From NCBI GenBank assembly GCA_035763085.1, contig DASUBV010000043.1, forward strand, positions 1 through 6,517: 6,517 nt of DNA. The letters are read 5' to 3'. A model generated the notes under the pieces. The model saw nothing but the letters and a program-made list of their open reading frames with translations. It was not told the DNA's origin and made no database searches. Position numbers and translations under genes: made by a program. This document shows positions 1 to 3,799 of the stretch, one piece after another (position 1 is the first letter of the stretch; each line of letters begins with the position of its first letter). The DNA is from DASUBV01 sp035763085 (GTDB lineage Bacteria > Actinomycetota > Actinomycetes > Streptosporangiales > Streptosporangiaceae).

Positions 1-20
1 GTGCGATCAGGAGCGAGCGG

Positions 21-290
21 TCAGGTAACGGCTCGTGCCCGCTTCTTGCGCTGCTGCTCCCGTGCCTCGGCCGCGCGCACCAGGGTGCACCGCTCGCAGC
101 GGCAGCCCCAGTTCCGGTACCCCGACGGGGTCCCGTGCGGAACATCGGCGAACTTCCTGTCCTGCAGGGACTGCACCCATGCCGCGCGAGCCGCGGACGC
201 AGCTGCCCGGCATTCCGCGCAGCGGCATCCGAGGTTGTTGTAGCTGGATGCCGTCCCGTGAATGCGAATCTCTTTCGTGTCGCTGGTCAC
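21..290 (-). CDS. small protein with two tandem HGT-Y-GCRCxxC (His/Cys) motifs
   Basis: This encodes an 89-residue basic protein made almost entirely of two copies of one motif. Copy 1 is HGTASSYNNLGCRCAEC (residues 11-27) and copy 2 is HGTPSGYRNWGCRCERC (residues 52-68), 41 residues apart. Each copy offers one His and three Cys as H-x10-C-x-C-x2-C, which could bind a metal such as zinc; that is inference. Each copy is followed by an Ala/Arg-rich probable helix, and the C-terminus is highly basic (RKKRARA). Short proteins with this HGT..Y...GCRC..C signature are familiar from actinobacteria and their phages, but I know of no assigned function. I chose the GTG at 290 because a GGAGGT lies 5 bases upstream. 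An in-frame GTG at 413 would add 41 residues unlike the rest and has no ribosome binding site. GC is about 69% by count, lower than the neighbouring genes, which is compatible with a phage-derived origin. DNA or RNA binding is possible but unproven. Confidence 0.75.
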   Translation of the reverse strand: MTSDTKEIRIHGTASSYNNLGCRCAECRAAASAARAAWVQSLQDRKFADVPHGTPSGYRNWGCRCERCTLVRAAEAREQQRKKRARAVT

Positions 291-295
291 CGAGT

Positions 296-301
296 ACCTC
301 C
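296..301 (-). promoter_or_regulatory. Shine-Dalgarno GGAGGT deciding the GTG start at 290
   Basis: On the minus strand GGAGGT is followed by a 5-base spacer (ACTCG) and then GTG. This is a near-perfect match to the anti-Shine-Dalgarno sequence. It selects the 290 start over the longer reading frame opening at 413. Confidence 0.8.
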
Positions 302-328
302 GGCCGCCTTGTGTCCAGCAATCCACCT

Positions 329-344
329 GGTCATGTACAGAACC
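329..344. promoter_or_regulatory. operator-like palindrome GGTnnTGTACAnnACC
   Basis: The plus strand reads GGTCATGTACAGAACC. Twelve of its 16 positions are symmetric about the central TGTACA. It lies 39 bases upstream of the GTG start at 290, where a repressor or activator of the small gene could bind. The symmetry is seen directly; the operator role is inference, and no regulator gene is in the window. The palindrome does not extend beyond these 16 bases. Confidence 0.3.
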
Positions 345-472
345 CCCAACTCCCGGCGGCGCCGCGTCTCCCCTTTTGTCGTGCTGCGCCTGATTAAGAG
401 ACGCTTTACTCACTCATCTGGTGCACATGACTTCTGGCATGCTTTCCGGGCGGCGCGCGGGGGCCGGGTGCT

Positions 473-494
473 CCCCGGCACGGGCGTGCCGGGG
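473..494. repeat. perfect 9-bp inverted repeat (hairpin 1)
   Basis: CCCCGGCAC (473-481) and GTGCCGGGG (486-494) are exact reverse complements flanking the 4-base loop GGGC. The stem would be very stable. No T-tract follows, and no gene on either strand ends here, so an ordinary terminator is not the obvious reading. An attenuator or leader structure for the downstream membrane-protein gene is an alternative. Its 5' arm can also pair with 463-468, and its 3' arm overlaps another alternative stem. Confidence 0.6.
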
Positions 495-498
495 GCGG

Positions 499-520
499 GC
501 CGGCGGGCGCCCCCGCCGGC
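499..520. repeat. perfect 9-bp inverted repeat (hairpin 2)
   Basis: GCCGGCGGG (499-507) and CCCGCCGGC (512-520) are exact reverse complements flanking the 4-base loop CGCC. The hairpin begins 4 bases after hairpin 1 and has the same stem and loop lengths. A competing 7-bp stem, 491-497 (GGGGGCG) with 508-514 (CGCCCCC), would disrupt both hairpins. The function is unknown. Confidence 0.6.
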
Positions 521-610
521 GTCCGCGGGGGTGGCGGGAGTGCCCGGCGGGTCAGTGAGCGGGCGCGGTGGCCTGCTGCGCCGGATACGTTGTACCCCGT
601 GAAGCCGACC

Positions 611-2989
611 ATGGCCAGGCCGCTGCCGGCGGTGCCCGCGGTTCTTGCCGGGCTGGCTGTCCTGGTCGTGCTGGCCACGCTGCTGGCCCTGGCGGCCCCG
701 GCCAGCGCCCGCCCGGCGCACGCCGCGGCCGCCGGGGCCCCGGCTTCCGCCGCCGCCGTGACCAGCGACGCCGTGTCCCGCACTGTCGGGTCCGGCACTG
801 CCGGGTCCGGCACGGTTAGATCCGGCACCGCAGTGTCCGGCACCGCCGCCGGGACCGCGGCCCGCCCGGTGGTGATCATCGGGATCCCCGGGCTGCGGTG
901 GACCGACGTCTCGCCCGCCGCGACCCCGGCTCTGTGGCAGCTCGCCGAGCACGGCTCGGCCGGGTCCCTGGTGGCGTCGGCGGTGGAGACTTACACCTGC
1001 CCGGCCGATGCCTGGCTGACCCTGAACGGCGGGGCCCGGGCCATGGCCCCGCGGCCGTCTCCCGGTACCTGCGCGACGCTGCCCGCGGTGGTACCGGGGC
1101 CCGCTCAGGCCAGCGGAAATCAGGGCCGGGCAGCTTCCTGCCGCACCGGCCCGGCACCAGCACCGGCGGGCGGGGCTGCCGGACCGGCGGGCGGCCCGGC
1201 GAGGGTGCCCGCACTGGCCGGGCCCGGCGGCATCGAGGCCTACAACCGTCAGTTCAGCTATGACCCGTGCTGGGGACTGCTGGGCACCGCCGCCGGCCCG
1301 GGCCGCGCTGCTCTTGCTGCCGGGCCGGGCGCGGCCCTGGCGCTGGCCAGCGCCTCCGGCGCGGTGGCGTCTTACGCACCGCAGGTCACGGCCGGGTTCC
1401 GCGCCGCCCTGAGCAGCCACCCGCTGGCCGTCGCCGACCTGGGCGCGCTGCCGGCCGGCGGTCAGCGGGCGCAGGACGTCCGGGCGGCCGACCGGGCCGC
1501 TGGCCAGATCATCGCGGCGGCCCCGGCCGGGACGATCATCATGGTGGCCGGGCTCGGCGACGGCAGCGCTCCGCACCTGCGCGCGCTCATCGTGAGCGGC
1601 CCGGGATACGGCTCCGGCCTGCTCACGACCGCATCGACCCGGCAGCCGGGCATGGTGCCGATCGCCGACCTGACGCCGACCGTCCTGACCTGGCGCGGGC
1701 ATGCCGCCGAGATCCCGCCGGGCATTGTCGGCTCCCAGGTCGAGTCGCAGCCGCGCGGGTCGCTGCCGGACGCGATCCGGATGCTGACCGGCCAGGACAC
1801 CGCAGCGCAGGTCTACCGCGACACCCTGGCCCCGTACTTCCTGATCTACGGCTTCGGCGAGGGTGTCATCCTCGGCCTGATCGCGCTGCTGCTGCGCGGC
1901 AGCAGCCCGGACCGGCGCCGGCGCCGGCGGTCCGCCTACCGGATAGCCGCGGTGATCATGGCGTCGGTCCCGGCCGGGAGCTTCCTGGCCAGCCTGGTGC
2001 CCTGGCCGGTGCTCCCGCATCCGGCCCTGCTGCTGTACGGGGTCGGGCTGGCCTGGTCGGCGGTGATCGCCGCTATCGCCCTGGCCGGACCCTGGCGGCG
2101 TGACCCGCTGGGCTCACCAGGCTTCATCGGCGCCGTGACCGTCGCGATTATCGGCGGCGACGTGGTGACCGGCTCGCATCTGCAGCTCGGTACGCCGTTC
2201 GGGCTGTCGGCGCTGGCGGCCGGCCGGTTCTACGGGATCGGCAACAATGCCGTCGGCGTCTATGCCCTCGGCGGCATCCTGTGCGCGGCCTGGGCCGGGA
2301 GCGCGGTGCTGCGCCGGGGCGGCGGCCGAAGCCGGGCCGTGCTGGCGGCGGGCGCTATCGCGGCCGTGACCGTAGTAGCGGCCGGGTGGCCGGGATTCGG
2401 GGCCAAGGTCGGCGGCACCATTGCCATGGTCCCGGGCTTCCTGGTGCTGCTGGCGGCGATCGCGGGGGTGCGGATCACGCCGCGCCGCGCGGTGCTGGTC
2501 GGCGTGAGCGGCCTGGCGGTCATCGCCCTGTTCGCGGTGATCAGCTATGCCGTGTCGGGCCCCGGCGCGTCTGACATCAGTGCCTTCGTGGGCCATCTGC
2601 GGCATGGGGGCGCCGACAGCATCCTGCGCCGCAAGGTCACCGCCAACGTGGGCTCGCTGACCGAGACCTGGTTCACCCCTGTCATCCCGGTCCTGGTGGT
2701 GGCGACCGGCGCCATGCTGGCCTGGCCGGACCGGCTGCGGCTAGCGACGCTGAGCCGGGCGATGCGCCAGCTGCCACTGCTGCGGCCGCTGCTGGTCGCA
2801 CTCTGGCTGGTGGCCGTGCTGGGCTGGCTGGCCAACGACTCCGGCGTCAGCGTCACGGCGGCCGCGCTGCCGCTGGTCCTGCCGCTGGTCATCGCCATCG
2901 TCACGGGAGCGGCGCAGGAGGATACGGCCGCGGCGCCCGATGTCGGCACCGGTGCCCGGACTGCCCCGGCCGCAGACCGGTCGGGCTAA
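611..2989 (+). CDS. exported multi-spanning membrane protein with alkaline-phosphatase-like outer domain
   Basis: This is about 792 residues, numbered from the ATG at 611. Residues 5-33 form a signal peptide or anchor with a possible cleavage after ASA33. Residues 58-77 are a five-residue repeat, then an outer domain runs to about 400. That domain resembles the alkaline-phosphatase superfamily: PVVIIGIPGLRW (86-97), ATPALWQLAEHG (104-115), TCPADAWLTLNGGARA (129-144) and IADLTPTVLTWRG (351-363). The expected metal-binding Asp of a VxIDG motif is Pro93, and the DHG-like position reads GLGDG (314-318), so hydrolysis is doubtful. About 11 membrane segments follow from about 408 to 764, after a basic loop (434-440). 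Polar membrane motifs include GRFYGIGNNAVGVY (538-551), GFGAKVGGT (595-603) and NDSG (742-745), suggesting a real membrane activity. I recognise the architecture from actinobacterial hypothetical membrane proteins but cannot name a function. TTG at 590 and GTG at 599 are alternative starts. I preferred ATG because GAAG lies 6 bases ahead, although the site is weak. It is probably co-transcribed with the acyltransferase gene downstream. Confidence 0.8.
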   Translation: MARPLPAVPAVLAGLAVLVVLATLLALAAPASARPAHAAAAGAPASAAAVTSDAVSRTVGSGTAGSGTVRSGTAVSGTAAGTAARPVVIIGIPGLRWTDVSPAATPALWQLAEHGSAGSLVASAVETYTCPADAWLTLNGGARAMAPRPSPGTCATLPAVVPGPAQASGNQGRAASCRTGPAPAPAGGAAGPAGGPARVPALAGPGGIEAYNRQFSYDPCWGLLGTAAGPGRAALAAGPGAALALASASGAVASYAPQVTAGFRAALSSHPLAVADLGALPAGGQRAQDVRAADRAAGQIIAAAPAGTIIMVAGLGDGSAPHLRALIVSGPGYGSGLLTTASTRQPGMVPIADLTPTVLTWRGHAAEIPPGIVGSQVESQPRGSLPDAIRMLTGQDTAAQVYRDTLAPYFLIYGFGEGVILGLIALLLRGSSPDRRRRRRSAYRIAAVIMASVPAGSFLASLVPWPVLPHPALLLYGVGLAWSAVIAAIALAGPWRRDPLGSPGFIGAVTVAIIGGDVVTGSHLQLGTPFGLSALAAGRFYGIGNNAVGVYALGGILCAAWAGSAVLRRGGGRSRAVLAAGAIAAVTVVAAGWPGFGAKVGGTIAMVPGFLVLLAAIAGVRITPRRAVLVGVSGLAVIALFAVISYAVSGPGASDISAFVGHLRHGGADSILRRKVTANVGSLTETWFTPVIPVLVVATGAMLAWPDRLRLATLSRAMRQLPLLRPLLVALWLVAVLGWLANDSGVSVTAAALPLVLPLVIAIVTGAAQEDTAAAPDVGTGARTAPAADRSG
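782..841 (+). repeat. four imperfect 15-bp tandem copies within the membrane-protein gene
   Basis: Four consecutive 15-base units (782-796, 797-811, 812-826, 827-841) each end in TCCGGC and encode T-V-G-S-G, T-A-G-S-G, T-V-R-S-G and T-A-V-S-G. They form a flexible Ser/Gly/Thr linker between the signal peptide and the outer domain. Because the unit is a multiple of three, copy number could vary between strains without breaking the frame. Confidence 0.7.
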
Positions 2990-3052
2990 TCTGTGACTGC
3001 CGTACCGGCTCCAGGCCCGCGCCGCGGGCGGGCAGGCCGGCGGCGCGCGACT

Positions 3053-3058
3053 GGAGGG
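3053..3058 (+). promoter_or_regulatory. Shine-Dalgarno GGAGGG for the acyltransferase
   Basis: GGAGGG is followed by a 4-base spacer (CTGA) and then GTG at 3063. It supports this GTG as the start. It also shows that the acyltransferase has its own initiation signal even if it is transcribed together with the upstream gene. Confidence 0.7.
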
Positions 3059-3062
3059 CTGA

Positions 3063-3767
3063 GTGCGGTATCGGACGTCGAGGCTGGTCGCCGGCCCAGC
3101 GCTGCGGCTCGTGGCGCGGACCGAGGTAACGGGCGCGGAGAATGTTCCCGACACCGGGCCAGCGATCGTGGCGTCGAACCACCTGTCGGTTATCGACTCG
3201 ATCTTCCTGCCGCTGTCGCTGACGCGGCCGCTGGTGTTCGCCGCGAAGTCGGAGTACTTCACCGGCACCCGGCTCCGGGACCGGGCAGTCGCCGCTTACC
3301 TGAAGGCGACCAACCAGCTTCCGGTGGACCGGGCCGGGGCCCGCGCGGGCCAGGCGATGCTGGAGTCCGCGCTGGCCCTGCTGCGCTCCGGCGAGCTGTT
3401 CGGCATCTATCCCGAGGGCACGCGATCCCCGGACGGCCGACTGTACCGGGGCCGGACCGGCGTGGGCTGGCTGGCCCTGCACTCCAGTGCCCCGGTCATC
3501 CCGGTGGCGATGATCGGGACCGAGAAGATCCTGCCGCCCGGCCAGCGGCTGCCGCGGCCTGGCAAGATCCAGATCAGGATCGGCGAGCCGCTGACCTTCG
3601 ACAACCTGCGGGCCGAGGGCACGGGGGCGCAGCAGCGGCGGGTGGTGACCGACGAGGTCGTCCAGGCCATCCAGAAGCTGTCCGGCCAGGAGTTCGTGCC
3701 GATGTACGCGTCCGTGCGCAAGGACCAGCTGGCCGCCGAGAATCACTCACGGGGCAAGTCCGGCTGA
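3063..3767 (+). CDS. plsC: 1-acyl-sn-glycerol-3-phosphate acyltransferase (PlsC family)
   Basis: The 234-residue product is a typical length for the PlsC/LPLAT family. Known members transfer an acyl chain from acyl-CoA or acyl-ACP to lysophosphatidate, making phosphatidate at the inner face of the membrane. The family blocks are intact: NHLSVID (39-45; catalytic H40 and D45 as H-x4-D), a block II region around LPVDR (86-90), YPEGTRS (116-122; phosphate-binding), and VIPVAMIG (145-152). There is no obvious strong transmembrane segment; the N-terminus (RLVAGPALRLVAR) is amphipathic and could associate with the membrane. The GTG start is fixed by the GGAGGG just upstream. It follows the membrane-protein gene by 73 bases, and that gap holds only a modest hairpin (3015-3020 with 3024-3029), so an operon is likely. 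Actinomycetes usually carry several PlsC paralogues, so the symbol is a family-level call and the exact lipid substrate is uncertain. Confidence 0.9.
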   Translation: MRYRTSRLVAGPALRLVARTEVTGAENVPDTGPAIVASNHLSVIDSIFLPLSLTRPLVFAAKSEYFTGTRLRDRAVAAYLKATNQLPVDRAGARAGQAMLESALALLRSGELFGIYPEGTRSPDGRLYRGRTGVGWLALHSSAPVIPVAMIGTEKILPPGQRLPRPGKIQIRIGEPLTFDNLRAEGTGAQQRRVVTDEVVQAIQKLSGQEFVPMYASVRKDQLAAENHSRGKSG

Positions 3768-3778
3768 GCGATCCGGGC

Positions 3779-3792
3779 ACCGGCCGTCCGGT
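3779..3792. terminator. weak bidirectional terminator candidate
   Basis: ACCGG (3779-3783) and CCGGT (3788-3792) form a 5-bp stem with a 4-base loop in the 32 bases between two convergent stop codons. The position suits a shared terminator, and actinomycete terminators often lack a T-tract. The stem is short and no T-run is present on either strand, so the call is tentative. Confidence 0.3.
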
Positions 3793-3799
3793 ACGGCGC

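Larger units (their letters stand above)
291..610. other. divergent intergenic region (320 bases) with candidate regulatory sites
   Basis: This stretch separates the minus-strand small gene from the plus-strand membrane-protein gene and must hold both promoters. Its left part, about 310-445, is the most AT-rich DNA in the window and is the likely promoter zone. It contains a 16-bp palindrome at 329-344. I see no convincing -35/-10 pair: TTGTCG at 376-381 is a passable -35, but nothing close to TANNNT sits 16-18 bases after it. The right part, about 455-560, is extremely GC-rich and is packed with hairpins that would lie in the 5' leader of the membrane-protein mRNA. I found no supported gene inside. 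Confidence 0.6.

Noticed and set aside
291..413. N-terminal extension of the small His/Cys protein from the GTG at 413
   Set aside because: There is no ribosome binding site at 413. The extra 41 residues are unlike the motif-bearing part, and an excellent GGAGGT sits just before the GTG at 290.
427..558. 43-codon open reading frame starting at ATG 427, a possible leader peptide before the membrane-protein gene
   Set aside because: There is no Shine-Dalgarno ahead of the ATG, and the product is an Arg/Gly/Pro-rich composition typical of chance frames. It also runs through the hairpin cluster without a regulatory codon run.
410..2020. Long open reading frame of about 536 codons on the minus strand opposite the membrane-protein gene
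   Set aside because: It is antisense to a gene with clear signal peptide, membrane segments and motifs. Its translation is Arg/Gly/Pro-rich with no recognisable domain, as expected for a shadow frame in very GC-rich DNA.
3015..3029. Hairpin between the membrane-protein and acyltransferase genes
   Set aside because: A 6-bp stem with a 3-base loop and no T-tract is common by chance at this GC content. It was not listed as a terminator.
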